The notes beneath the pieces are model-generated. The model was not told the DNA's origin, made no database searches, and was given only the letters and a program-made list of their open reading frames with translations. From contig JAIELX010000028.1 of assembly GCA_019752635.1 (NCBI GenBank), positions 1-63,875 on the forward strand: a DNA stretch of 63,875 nt, read 5' to 3'. A program made the position numbers and the translations under genes. The stretch is from Candidatus Obscuribacterales bacterium (GTDB lineage: Bacteria; Cyanobacteriota; Vampirovibrionia; Obscuribacterales; Obscuribacteraceae). Positions 42,699 through 52,088 of this stretch are shown here, piece by piece (positions within the stretch are counted from its first letter, which is position 1; each line of letters begins with the position of its first letter).

Positions 42699-44651
42699 TT
42701 AACCGGGTTCGGTGAAGTTTTCGATTTGGAGGCGCTCGGCGAAGTCGTCGCGATCAATACCGAAGATACGACAGTAGAATTGCAACTCGGCTTCCAGACA
42801 GCGTTTGATACTTTCGCTCTTTCGGAAGCCGTGTTGTTCTCCCTCAAAGGTCATATAGAGGACAGGAATGTTGTTTGAGCGCAAGGCGTTAACCATTCCT
42901 TCCGATTGAGATGGCGGGACGACTTTGTCTTCCAGCCCCTGAAAAAAGGCTACCGGGCATTTGATGCCGGTGGCGAAATAAAGCGGAGATCGAGCCACAT
43001 AGATCTCCTTTGCTTCAGGATAGGGACCAACGAGACGCTCTTCGTAGCGAGATTCGAACTTGTGCGTATCTTTCGCCAGCGCCTCCAAATCACCAATACC
43101 GTAATAACTGGCGCCCGCTTTAAAAGTATCTCTGAAGGTTAAAGCGCAGAGAGTGGTGTAACCACCGGCGCTACCACCGCTAATGCATAACTTTGTCCCA
43201 TCGACCTTGCCCTGAGCGGTCAGGAAGCGAGCAGCATTCTCGCAATCGTCGACGTCGACAATGCCCCAGCTGCCATTTAGCTTTTCGCGATAGACGCGCC
43301 CATACCCCGTGCTTCCACGGTAGTTGACGTCAACTATGGCGAAACCTCTGCTTGTCCAAAACTGGATAGACGGACTCAACGTTGTACCGGCGCAAGCCGT
43401 GGGACCGCCATGGCTTTTAACAATGAGCGGTGGCGCGGAATTTCTCGGTCCGGCGAAATCCCTGTTCGTTGGCGCATAAAAAAAGCCGTAAGCCTTGTCA
43501 CCGCCAGTAGTATCGAACTCGATAACCTGCGGAAGCGAAATGTACTCCGGCGCAATCTGAAAATCAAATGAGTGCTTTAACTTGACGAGCTTCTCATCCT
43601 TCAAATCCATTAACCAGATAGACGAACTTTGTGTCGGCGAGCCGCCCTGAAAAACCGCTTGCTTGCCGTCGGTGCACAAGTAACTCAAATCGGTAAGCCC
43701 GGTCTCGATCCATCGAATCTCTTTGGTTTGGCTGTTAAGTTCGGCCAGTTTCCAAACGCCCCTCTGATTCAAGACGCATAAGAGCTTTTCCGGTTCGAGA
43801 TGGGCGAAGGTGGACATACCAAAATTCCAATGAGGATAGTCAAACTCCGCCTCCATTTCGAGAACACATTCGACCAATCCACTGTAGCTGGCATGAAGGT
43901 TCCACCAGCCATTGGCTTGATCGGATACGAAGAACAACGTGCCGTCTTTGGCCCAGGACGGCTGACTAACAGACTCGCCTCTACCGCCGGCAACCTTCTG
44001 AATGTTGGTGAGGAAGCCATCAGAGGCACCAATATTGGCAGTCCACAAACTGGACTCGTCCCAGGGCATGTTGGGGTGATTCCAACTCATCCACGATAGC
44101 AAGCGGCCATCCGGACTGATTCGCGGAGACGAGAAAAAGTCGCTGCCCATGAGCAGTGATTCCGTTCGACCGGACCCGTCCAACATAACGTAATCGAGCG
44201 AGTTAATCGGCTCACCGCCGTCGGCATGCTGTTCCTTCACCACTATCAGGCGATTGTGTTTGGTGTCCAAGTCGAAGTCGGCGAAACGCGAATCGGCCAG
44301 CTCTAGGATTTTCTCGGGCGCTTTCCCGACTACTTGCCTCCAGATGGCGTTGTCGGAAAAGTTACTGAAGTAGACCACCGAGTCGCGAACAATGTACGCA
44401 CCGCCACCATATTCATGGACCCGAGACCGTACATTGAATCCTTCCGGCGTAACATCAGATACGGTACCATCCGGCTTCCGACAAACCAGCACGATTCGAC
44501 CGCCCTCAGACGGTCGGCCTTCCAACCAGTATACATTCCCGGAGTCCATGGAGGGCTGACTGAGTCGCAAAACGGCAGAACCGATGAGATCTGATTGCCA
44601 CGGCGACTTCCAGGAACCATAGCCCTGCTCAACTGCAATCACAGAACTCAT
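42699..44651 (-). CDS. S9-family prolyl oligopeptidase/dipeptidyl aminopeptidase
   Basis: A 650-residue cytoplasmic enzyme. The N-terminal part (about 40-390) consists of beta-propeller repeats (SRVHEYGGGAYIVRDS, RISPDGRLLSWMSW). The C-terminal alpha/beta hydrolase domain has the nucleophile Ser494 in GGSAGGYT, the acid in LEDKVVPPSQSE and the base in EQHGF, and the oxyanion-side motif VNYRGSTGYGR typical of this family. It should cleave short peptides after Pro or Ala. GGAGG lies about 12 bases before the ATG. It is the last minus-strand gene after the sugar operon but separated from it by about 95 bases. Confidence 0.92.
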   Translation of the reverse strand: MSSVIAVEQGYGSWKSPWQSDLIGSAVLRLSQPSMDSGNVYWLEGRPSEGGRIVLVCRKPDGTVSDVTPEGFNVRSRVHEYGGGAYIVRDSVVYFSNFSDNAIWRQVVGKAPEKILELADSRFADFDLDTKHNRLIVVKEQHADGGEPINSLDYVMLDGSGRTESLLMGSDFFSSPRISPDGRLLSWMSWNHPNMPWDESSLWTANIGASDGFLTNIQKVAGGRGESVSQPSWAKDGTLFFVSDQANGWWNLHASYSGLVECVLEMEAEFDYPHWNFGMSTFAHLEPEKLLCVLNQRGVWKLAELNSQTKEIRWIETGLTDLSYLCTDGKQAVFQGGSPTQSSSIWLMDLKDEKLVKLKHSFDFQIAPEYISLPQVIEFDTTGGDKAYGFFYAPTNRDFAGPRNSAPPLIVKSHGGPTACAGTTLSPSIQFWTSRGFAIVDVNYRGSTGYGRVYREKLNGSWGIVDVDDCENAARFLTAQGKVDGTKLCISGGSAGGYTTLCALTFRDTFKAGASYYGIGDLEALAKDTHKFESRYEERLVGPYPEAKEIYVARSPLYFATGIKCPVAFFQGLEDKVVPPSQSEGMVNALRSNNIPVLYMTFEGEQHGFRKSESIKRCLEAELQFYCRIFGIDRDDFAERLQIENFTEPG

Positions 44652-44746
44652 TGTGCTTCAACCTCCCGACAAAACTCCACGCAACACCCCCGTTCTGGTA
44701 CCGCACTGCAAGACGGGTACTCACGTTACGATTCGGGAGAAAAGGA

Positions 44747-47248
44747 CTACCAGGTGTCTACCGAAATCACGACGTGGTCCGATGTAACGCCAACCAGCTT
44801 ATTGTCCTTCCCGAGCGCTCGCACACGCACTTCATAAATGCCCGGCGACGGGAACTGATCATATCGTAGTTGGATATCTCCTGCGGTAGATTCCAGCGGA
44901 ATCTTTTTCCACTGAACCGCACTTTCCAGACGCGCATTCTGCTCCTCAAACAAGAGATTCGCCCTTGTAATCTCCAGCTCACAACTGGATGCTTCAGGCA
45001 GGGAGGCGCAATCCACATGCAAAATTTGCAAGCGCGCCGAAGGACCCAAATGTAAGAAGCCTTTGCTACCGAGGTAGCCGGAGTTAGCAAAGGAAATTCG
45101 CGGCAGCAATTGGGCATCAGGCGCACAAAAAACTTTTCTCAATCGCAAATGCGTATTCGGCGGCACTAGCAACCGCAACTTGCTGAAGTCGCCCCCGAAG
45201 GACCACTCCGGCAGCCCGCGCAACGCGAACGTAAGGAGCTGTTTCCCTTGCGGACTCTTGAAGTCTGCGTGCACGCGCCTCTTAAGTTCAAATCCCGGCA
45301 CAAGATCATTGCAGTACAACAGTTCAAGACCGGCTCGCGAAGCATTGCTCCCCAAGCTCAACAGCTCAATTTCGCTCTGAACAAAATTAGTGCTCCAGCA
45401 ATTGTGCGTTCCTGTAGCCAAATCGACTTGCCCTGATTGGCGACCGGTCTTCAGATCTACAGTACCGTCGGCGTTGGGAGTTACAGTAGCTGGACGATCG
45501 GCGGACGCCCGGGTAACGGACGCCAGATTACTCAATTGCCAGAGTGACAAGGCAGAGGGATCGGGAATCGGAACGGCAAAGAAACGCTTCTCATCCGTAT
45601 TCCAGCGATAGACCAAAATCTGCCCGCGCTCAGCGGCAATCGAATCCTTCAAATAGCCAAATGGAAATATCGGCTCGAAGGGATTGATCATGAGACAGTT
45701 GCGAATATCGCGAGCAAGTTGAGGCTTCTTAGTCATACCATCTAAGGAGTTTCGGCACGTGTACGCCCCGTCGATTTGGTCCGGCAGGCCGATGAACAAC
45801 ACCTGCGGATCGCCTTTGATCTCGTCCCCGTAAAGACGGGCAAGCCCCGTGCGTATTGCGTTAGCTTCCTTTCCGGAGGCTATCCACGGTTGATTGTTGA
45901 TGGTCAGCAGGACAAAACAGAGCCCGGAAATAGCAACACCGAGCGCAACACCGACTGCACGAACAAAGAAACGTCTTTGCCAGGACACACAAGCGAATGC
46001 CATCAGCACCGCCAATGGTGCAGTCGCCAGGTATGCCAGGCGGCTGCCTTGTAAATCATCAGCTATGGCAAAGATCTTGTAGACCGGCAACAAACTCAAT
46101 GCCAGCCAAGACAAAACAAACAAAATCTGTTTGCGATAGGCGCTTCCCTTGAACAGCGCAATAGCCGCTGAAATGGCGCTGACAACCAGACACACTTCCC
46201 ACGCACGTGTTATCGGTTCGCGGGTACCAATGAGTGATCTGTTGATCGGTTCGACAAACATTCGTAGCGCATGAACCCAGGACAAAACAAAGTCGCGGAC
46301 ATTAGCGACGAAGAACAAGGAGTTGTCGTACCCGCCGACAAAAGTGCCGAGAGCGAAATACCGCACGACAAAATATGCACCAATCAGGGCCCAGAATGGC
46401 AGGGTAGGAAGAGTCCACCAAACAACGGTGCTGATAGCGTTCAAACCCCGGGGAGACTTCGTTGCAGACGGACCGGAAGCAGCGTCATTCAACGTCTGCG
46501 TCTGCGACGGCGGTGCGGCGCCTCCCAAGAAAACTTCGCGACAAAGAAACACCGCAGGCAAAGTAATCGCCATTTCCTTGGACAACAAACCCAGTGTCGA
46601 CGCAAAAAGCGTTGCTCCAAGCCAGCCGAGTCCGCCACCGGAGCGCCACCGCATGTAGCACCATACTGCGGCCAGACAGAACGTGGTAACTACAGAATCA
46701 ACTCTTCCCGTGATCCAGGAGACCGCCTCCGGATGCAGGGGATACAATCCGAAGATTGCAGCAGCGAGCAGTGCACGAAGGTCGCACCGCGCAACTGATT
46801 CTTTGTTGCCGGCTCCGGCATCTTCGCCCTTGCAAAAATCTTGTCCCATTTGGCGCACTGCCAGAAACAAAAACGCAGTGGATAAAAGATGGAAAACCAG
46901 GTTTGTTATGTGGAAGACCAGACCGTTGGCTCCACCAATCAGGTAGTCGGTGTACATGAACACCGAAATGAGCGGTCTGTAGAACTTGGTCGTGGTGCCG
47001 TCCAGCCATGATGAATGGAAGTTACGCCATAACAACTCGGTATTGTTTATTGCTTGACTGAGCCAACTGAGGTGAACGAAATCGTCACCGGCAAAGAAGT
47101 CGAATAAAACAGGCCAATAGGCCGTTATCGTCACAGCGATGACAGCGAACAATCCGGCAATAGTGCCGGACGACCACCGCGTCCCTTGGCAAGAGGACAC
47201 TGTTTGGTTATCGGCTTTCTGTGTGCCTACGTTCCTGATCCCGAGCAT
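44747..47248 (-). CDS. GT39/ArnT-like membrane glycosyltransferase
   Basis: An 833-residue integral membrane protein with about twelve helices in the first 440 residues. The first loop carries the FAGDDFVHLSWL motif, in which the Asp pair is the usual catalytic site of polyprenyl-phosphate-dependent enzymes (PMT/ArnT type), followed by FYRPLISVFMYTDYLIGG. A large C-terminal, mostly beta region (about 500-833) would face outside and ends with strands rich in Leu and Arg. It should transfer a sugar from a lipid carrier to a protein, lipid or polysaccharide acceptor. Its start lies inside the end of the preceding acyltransferase gene (22-base overlap), showing that they are coupled. Confidence 0.82.
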   Translation of the reverse strand: MLGIRNVGTQKADNQTVSSCQGTRWSSGTIAGLFAVIAVTITAYWPVLFDFFAGDDFVHLSWLSQAINNTELLWRNFHSSWLDGTTTKFYRPLISVFMYTDYLIGGANGLVFHITNLVFHLLSTAFLFLAVRQMGQDFCKGEDAGAGNKESVARCDLRALLAAAIFGLYPLHPEAVSWITGRVDSVVTTFCLAAVWCYMRWRSGGGLGWLGATLFASTLGLLSKEMAITLPAVFLCREVFLGGAAPPSQTQTLNDAASGPSATKSPRGLNAISTVVWWTLPTLPFWALIGAYFVVRYFALGTFVGGYDNSLFFVANVRDFVLSWVHALRMFVEPINRSLIGTREPITRAWEVCLVVSAISAAIALFKGSAYRKQILFVLSWLALSLLPVYKIFAIADDLQGSRLAYLATAPLAVLMAFACVSWQRRFFVRAVGVALGVAISGLCFVLLTINNQPWIASGKEANAIRTGLARLYGDEIKGDPQVLFIGLPDQIDGAYTCRNSLDGMTKKPQLARDIRNCLMINPFEPIFPFGYLKDSIAAERGQILVYRWNTDEKRFFAVPIPDPSALSLWQLSNLASVTRASADRPATVTPNADGTVDLKTGRQSGQVDLATGTHNCWSTNFVQSEIELLSLGSNASRAGLELLYCNDLVPGFELKRRVHADFKSPQGKQLLTFALRGLPEWSFGGDFSKLRLLVPPNTHLRLRKVFCAPDAQLLPRISFANSGYLGSKGFLHLGPSARLQILHVDCASLPEASSCELEITRANLLFEEQNARLESAVQWKKIPLESTAGDIQLRYDQFPSPGIYEVRVRALGKDNKLVGVTSDHVVISVDTW

Positions 47249-48021
47249 TTAAGAGACTCCAGAGCCACTTCGTAAGCCGGACGGTCTTCAAGATGGCATC
47301 GCACTTCGGTCTTGGTCTTAACCGCACGAGCAGGCGCACCAGCCACAACCATATTTGGTTCCACATCATGCGTCACTACGGAAGCACCAGCGACAATGGC
47401 ACCGGTCTTTACCCGCACACGCGGCAAGATGAGCACCTTTGCGCCGACAATCACGCCCGATTCCAGGTACGGACCTTCTCTACCTTTCTGGCACGGCGGG
47501 TGCAAACTATCAACGGTACAAGACATCGGGTAGAAATGAACATTGTCTTCAATAGTGGTGAACGTTGCTATGAAAACGTTGTTGTGGAATCGGCAATTAT
47601 CGCCAATCTTGACCTGTCCATCGCACTGAGCCAAGGTACCGAAACTGCAATTCTCACCGAAGACACTACTTTCGCGAATCACCGCGCGGTGCCCGGTTTG
47701 AAATGACTTGCCGAAAGTACAACTTGCATAAATAATGGTGCCTGATCGGATCGTGCTGTTCTCACCTATCACTAAGTCGGGATTGACGTAATTCACCGGG
47801 TCTCGCTGATACCCGATCAACCTTTCACCAAGAATGCACTGCGCACCGACCCAAGAATTTGCACCGAGCTTGACGTTCTCATAGATAATTACGCTCGGTT
47901 CAATAACGCAGTTATCGCCGATGACGGCTCCATCCATTATCAGGACGTCATCGGCAATACGAGTGCCTTTGCCAATGGTTGCTTTAGCACTAATTCTCTT
48001 TGCTGTTTCGGTTCCCGGCAT
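47227..48021 (-). CDS. Hexapeptide-repeat (left-handed beta-helix) acyltransferase
   Basis: A 264-residue protein built of hexapeptide turns: IGKGTRIADDVLIMDGAVIG, IGDNCVIEPSVIIYENVKLG, IGENSTIRSGTIIYASCTFG and VIVGAKVLILPRVRVKTGAIV. A His-containing segment (TVDSLHPPCQ) sits at the usual place of the catalytic loop. The size and the operon neighbours fit WbpD-type UDP-3-amino-sugar N-acetyltransferases of O-antigen synthesis, which would follow the aminotransferase step encoded next door. The GAGG before the ATG supports the start. The exact sugar is not fixed by sequence. Confidence 0.85.
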   Translation of the reverse strand: MPGTETAKRISAKATIGKGTRIADDVLIMDGAVIGDNCVIEPSVIIYENVKLGANSWVGAQCILGERLIGYQRDPVNYVNPDLVIGENSTIRSGTIIYASCTFGKSFQTGHRAVIRESSVFGENCSFGTLAQCDGQVKIGDNCRFHNNVFIATFTTIEDNVHFYPMSCTVDSLHPPCQKGREGPYLESGVIVGAKVLILPRVRVKTGAIVAGASVVTHDVEPNMVVAGAPARAVKTKTEVRCHLEDRPAYEVALESLKCSGSGT

Positions 48022-48041
48022 TACATCCTCGCAATGGTCTC

Positions 48042-49244
48042 TTATGGCACAACGCCGGTCATAACGGAAGGAGAAACATAGGCGCTTGCCGATATCTTGT
48101 TGGCCAATATCGCTTTAATTTCTTTGGAGATGCGCATGACCTGACCGTACGCCAACTCCGGATACATCGGCAACGACAAGACTTGCGCCGCCAATTGTTC
48201 CGAAACCGGGAAGGCGCCGACGGTATAACGCTCATCGGCAAAAGCCTGTTGCAGGTGCAGCGGTACCGGGTAATAACACATAGAGCCAATGCCTCTAGCG
48301 TTGAGTTCCTTCGCCAACTCGTCTCGCAATTGCTTATCCGCTTCGATGGTACCACCGGTGGTTACGCGAACGGTGTATTGATGCCAGGCATGAACATTGT
48401 CCGCGTTGATTACAGGCAAAATAATTCCCGGCGTATTGCGCAAGCACTCCTCGTACCAGCGAGCCACGGTATTCCGTTGCGAATTCCATTGACGTAAGAA
48501 CGGCAACTTCGTGAGCAGTACAGCAGCTTGAATTTCATCGAGACGGCTATTGACGCCCAGTTCGTCATGAAAATACCGGACAGCCGACCCGTGAGCGCGC
48601 AATACTTTCAGACGGCGGGCCAGGTCCTCGTTGTCGGTAACAATCATGCCTGCATCGCCAGCGGCGCCGAGATTCTTGGTCGGATAAAAACTGATACAGG
48701 CCAGGTCGCCCCAGCTTCCCGTCGGATGCCCTTTCCGTGAGGCCCCGATTCCCTGCGCATTGTCCTCGACGATTCGCAGACCGTGCTTCTCAGCAATGGC
48801 GCAGATTGCCTCCATGTTGGCCGGTTGACCATAAAGGTGAACAGGCAAAATGGCCTTGGTTCGTTCGGTAATAGCAGCCTCGATCAGGTCCGGGCGAATA
48901 TTGAATGTGATTGGATCAACGTCTACAAAGACCGGCTTCGCCCCGCGAAGCGCGATTGCTTCGGCTGTGGCGGCAAAGGTGAAGGGAGGCGTGATAACCT
49001 CGTCTCCAGGTCCAATATCCAAGGACCAAAGCGCCAGAATCAGAGCATCGGTTCCGTTGGCCACCGCCACACCGAAGCGCACTCCGCAAAAGGCTGCGAC
49101 TTCTTCTTCGAGTTCGGCCCCGTACTTGCCGAGTATGTAGTGTCCGCTACGCAGTATCTCGATTACTTTGCTTTCGATCGAATTCCCAACCTGCTTGTAC
49201 TGTTCTTTCAGGTCGAGAATTGGGATGCTGGGATTCGTAGTCAA
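48042..49244 (-). CDS. DegT/DnrJ/EryC1-family sugar aminotransferase
   Basis: A 400-residue PLP enzyme. I start at TTG 49244 because AGGAG lies ten bases upstream and the protein then begins with PSIPILDLKEQYKQV, the normal start of this family. Family markers: NGTDALILAL, GDEVITPPFTFAATAEAI, VHLYGQPANMEAI, EDNAQGIGA, SFYPTKNLGAAGDAGMIV (Schiff-base Lys) and GVNSRLDEIQAAVL. WbpE-type enzymes that put an amino group on UDP-3-keto-sugars are the closest by arrangement, and the acetyltransferase gene follows after 20 bases. It would contribute an amino sugar to surface glycan. Confidence 0.92.
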   Translation of the reverse strand: MTTNPSIPILDLKEQYKQVGNSIESKVIEILRSGHYILGKYGAELEEEVAAFCGVRFGVAVANGTDALILALWSLDIGPGDEVITPPFTFAATAEAIALRGAKPVFVDVDPITFNIRPDLIEAAITERTKAILPVHLYGQPANMEAICAIAEKHGLRIVEDNAQGIGASRKGHPTGSWGDLACISFYPTKNLGAAGDAGMIVTDNEDLARRLKVLRAHGSAVRYFHDELGVNSRLDEIQAAVLLTKLPFLRQWNSQRNTVARWYEECLRNTPGIILPVINADNVHAWHQYTVRVTTGGTIEADKQLRDELAKELNARGIGSMCYYPVPLHLQQAFADERYTVGAFPVSEQLAAQVLSLPMYPELAYGQVMRISKEIKAILANKISASAYVSPSVMTGVVP

Positions 49245-49795
49245 TTTCGTGGACTCCTGCCTCACTCCGACGACATTACCGCTGCGGCGATTTACCGATG
49301 AAAAGCGGCTTTCGCCCGACAGTCTATCTTGCAGAGCCAGTCTGTCCAAGGAAGACAATATAAGGTTGATTCGCACCAGAGCCGCAGAATAATTAACGCG
49401 AACTAATCGATTCCGTTGTCGAGCGTACGGCCAACGAAGGCAAGCTCGCCGTCCAGCCTAAGCTTCGTCTAAGGTCACTGGATTTAACTTCATAAAATTA
49501 ATCACACCGAGCTACCGCCGGTCTCAATAAGAGGTTCTTACCATCGCTTTGTCACGATGCCGTGACGAGGCGACTGGATTCTCGAAACAGACAGATAGTC
49601 CGGTCCAACACCAGGCGGCTCAGCACGGGCACGACTTACCGGATAACGACGCCGGCGCCTCACGCCTGGCTCTTGACGGTTGTTTCGCTCCGGTATTCCG
49701 ATTAACCGACTTTGGCACTGAGATTATCGCTTGCCGCTAGCTGCTACCGCATTTGGTGCCTATCGACCCCGCCGCTAGTCCTTGGTCTATGCTTG
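49245..49795. other. Intergenic region without a supported gene
   Basis: This 551-base gap separates two minus-strand genes. I find no convincing ORF on either strand. One 16-base dyad is present at 49551-49566 (GTCACG-ATGC-CGTGAC), a possible operator for the DegT operon. The promoter of that operon must lie on the minus strand within this gap but no clear -35/-10 pair was seen. Confidence 0.5.
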
Positions 49796-49828
49796 GACAA
49801 AGAAAAAGGGCTCCCTTGCGAGAGCCCT
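49796..49828 (-). terminator. Rho-independent terminator of the HicB-like gene
   Basis: On the minus strand AGGGCTC and GAGCCCT form a stem with an 8-base loop (49807-49828), followed by a T-rich run (TTTTTCTTTG on the minus strand, 49796-49806). It lies 22 bases past the stop codon of the 49850-50158 gene and fits a standard terminator well. Confidence 0.85.
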
Positions 49829-49849
49829 CTGAAAATCGAAATTAACCGT

Positions 49850-50158
49850 TTACTTTCTGCCGCGTCCGCCGGGTACGGCGACAGTTCTAGAAAGTGCGTT
49901 GGTTACGAAAAGATTGAGGCTGACGCCTTCCTTCTCGGCACGGTCAACAAGCGCTTGGTGAAGCGACTTAGGCAAACGGACGGTGAACTTGCCGCTGTAG
50001 TTCATGAATTCAGCATCCGATTTGGAGGCGCTGGAGCGGGTTGCCTTTCCGGCTGGCTTGGTCGCCGGTTTGCGAGCTGGAACCGCTTTTTTAGCAAGGC
50101 TCTTGATGCTTGCTGTCTTGCGGGCCGGTTTTGCCTTGGCTTTAGTCTTAGTGGCCAT
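49850..50158 (-). CDS. HicB-like ribbon-helix-helix protein with histone-like Lys/Ala tail
   Basis: A 102-residue protein with AAGGAG six bases before the ATG. The first 50 residues are Lys/Ala/Pro-rich (KTKAKAKPARK, KKAVPARKPATKPAGKATRSS), of the type found in histone H1-like bacterial proteins. The C-terminal part (KFTVRLPKSLHQALVDRAEKEGVSLNLFVTNALSR) is a ribbon-helix-helix unit as in HicB-family antitoxins. No HicA toxin gene is next to it, so this is probably a DNA-binding architectural protein or repressor rather than a toxin-antitoxin pair. It has its own terminator and stands alone. Confidence 0.82.
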   Translation of the reverse strand: MATKTKAKAKPARKTASIKSLAKKAVPARKPATKPAGKATRSSASKSDAEFMNYSGKFTVRLPKSLHQALVDRAEKEGVSLNLFVTNALSRTVAVPGGRGRK

Positions 50159-50550
50159 AATGTTCTCCTTACCCCTTTTTGGTTACGGAATTTGTAGTTT
50201 TAGTACGGTGCCTGCCGTCCCGGTTCTCACGAGTCTGGCGAGCGATCCGGTGGCAGACTGATGAACTTGCCCCCGTGGCTTACATCGCGGACAATGGGAT
50301 TCTTCGGACGTGTTAACAGTCCGTCGAGGCCTTATGCGATCATGCCACCTAGTACCACCTTAAGTGGCATAATCATTCTACCAGAAGTTATACCCTGGAG
50401 ATCTAGCGCATATATCACCGCGCAATTCAGCCGCCAAGAACAGTCCGAATCGTGTAAACGTCGCCACGGCCGGTGCGCACCGCAATTAATGGCTGGTACC
50501 ACAGGCGCCACTTAAGATTAAATTCGCAGAACTTTTCCAATGAGGTTATT
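50159..50550. other. Intergenic region with one weak dyad
   Basis: A 392-base gap between the divergent HicB-like gene and the GT9 gene. ATGCCAC (50342-50348) and GTGGCAT (50364-50370) form a 7-bp inverted repeat with a 15-base loop. No gene, RNA or riboswitch was recognised in the rest. Confidence 0.5.
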
Positions 50551-52008
50551 TTGAGAATCCTGATCGTCCGTTTAAGCGCACTAGGAGACGTTATTCATGG
50601 TCTCCCCGTTGCCGCTCGTTTGAAGCAGGCGATACCAGGCGTGGAGCTAAGCTGGTTGGTAGAAAATGCTGCTAAGGACGTGTTAATAGACAATCCCGCT
50701 GTTGATCGCGTCATTCTGTTTCCGAAGAAAGAGTGGAAGGCTTGCCTAAAAAGTCCGGCAGGTTTGGCCAGCTTGCCGGCACTGATTAGCCGCTATGGCA
50801 AAGAGCTGAAGAGCCACAATTTTGATGTGGTTATAGACCTTCAGGGGTTGCTTAAGAGTGCTCTACTGGCAGTGGCATCCGGTGCTCCGCGCCGCTTCGG
50901 TTTCAAAACAGGAAGGGAAGGCGCCGATCTCTTTCTCACGGACAAGCTGGATGTTGGCGATTACTTCGCCGAAAACACCCCGGTGGTGGACCTCAACCTG
51001 CAAATGGCCGACTTCGTTCTGAAAAGGTTAGGGCTGTCCGATAAGTTATCAATTGGCACCACCCCTTCCCCGGGGCCCCCCGGATTAGCCACCGAGAAGG
51101 GCACCAGCGCAGGCGGGAAAGATTCCCGAAAGCTAATAGATACAGATGTTTCAGCCACCGCCGCCAACGTCCTGCCCACCAGCACCACCCCCGGTTCGGA
51201 TACCGCCGATGGTGGGGACACCACCGCTGGTTCTACCTCAAACCCGAACGGTATCACTGGCGGTTTATTGGACAGTGCCACCGGCGAAACCGGGGATGGT
51301 TCTCCTCCTGATGGTGCTTCCGTCAGCCCTGCGCCCGCAAGCCGAGCACTGTCGAGCCTTTTGAACCCAACGGCAACCGACGGTGCCTCAACCCGAAAGC
51401 ATTCCTATATATATGAATCAAAATCGCTGTTCCCCTTGCCGGCACCATCGGCAGAGGCAGTAGCCAAAATCGAGAATTTGCTTAAGGCGAGTTCACTTTC
51501 TTCGGGTCTCAAAGTCGTCTTGATCCCCGGAACAACCTGGGAGTCCAAAATCTGGCCAACCCGCAACTGGGCGGCGTTTGCCAATGCAATACGCGATCGA
51601 AAAAAGTGCGACATTATTCTAGTGGGTGGTCCATCGGAGATTAGCGCCAATAAAGAATTGGAAAAAATGTTAACGGCGAGCACCACAGGCGGCGGCGTCC
51701 TCAATCTCACAGGTCAAACATCTCTCACAGATCTACTGGTGCTTTTCGAGCGTGTGCAGCTAGTGGTCGGTGCCGACACCGGACCGCTTCATCTGGCCGC
51801 GGCCATCGATCAGGCACCGGTGCTGGCGGTGCACGGCAGTACCCCGACCAAACGCAATGGACCATACGGAAGTAAGTGTCGGACAGTTTCGCTAAGTCTG
51901 GATTGCCAACCTTGCTTCAAAAAAGTTTGCCCTCTGGGCACCACCGCATGTCTGAATGATTTGGAGCCCGACATTGTGACACGGGCAGCTTTAGCGATGG
52001 TGCCTTGA
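50551..52008 (+). CDS. Glycosyltransferase family 9 (heptosyltransferase-like) with inserted low-complexity linker
   Basis: A 485-residue protein from TTG 50551 (GAGGT six bases upstream). Standard family start: RILIVRLSALGDVIHGLPVA; Rossmann N-lobe up to about residue 165. The C-lobe resumes at about 295 (KVVLIPGTTWESKIWPTRNW) and includes VVGADTGPLHLAAAID and LDCQPCFKKVCPLG, all typical of ADP-heptose:LPS heptosyltransferases (WaaC/WaaF-type). Between them an extra segment of some 120 residues (about 168-290) is dominated by Thr, Gly, Ser and Pro, which normal GT9 enzymes lack. It would attach a heptose or related sugar to the LPS inner core. Confidence 0.88.
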   Translation: MRILIVRLSALGDVIHGLPVAARLKQAIPGVELSWLVENAAKDVLIDNPAVDRVILFPKKEWKACLKSPAGLASLPALISRYGKELKSHNFDVVIDLQGLLKSALLAVASGAPRRFGFKTGREGADLFLTDKLDVGDYFAENTPVVDLNLQMADFVLKRLGLSDKLSIGTTPSPGPPGLATEKGTSAGGKDSRKLIDTDVSATAANVLPTSTTPGSDTADGGDTTAGSTSNPNGITGGLLDSATGETGDGSPPDGASVSPAPASRALSSLLNPTATDGASTRKHSYIYESKSLFPLPAPSAEAVAKIENLLKASSLSSGLKVVLIPGTTWESKIWPTRNWAAFANAIRDRKKCDIILVGGPSEISANKELEKMLTASTTGGGVLNLTGQTSLTDLLVLFERVQLVVGADTGPLHLAAAIDQAPVLAVHGSTPTKRNGPYGSKCRTVSLSLDCQPCFKKVCPLGTTACLNDLEPDIVTRAALAMVP

Positions 52009-52088
52009 CCTTGCGGTCCGGGCTTCGACTTGCCTTCGCTCCGATACCGCTCATAGTAGCGAAGCCGGTTTGAGCAGCGCGATCTGGC

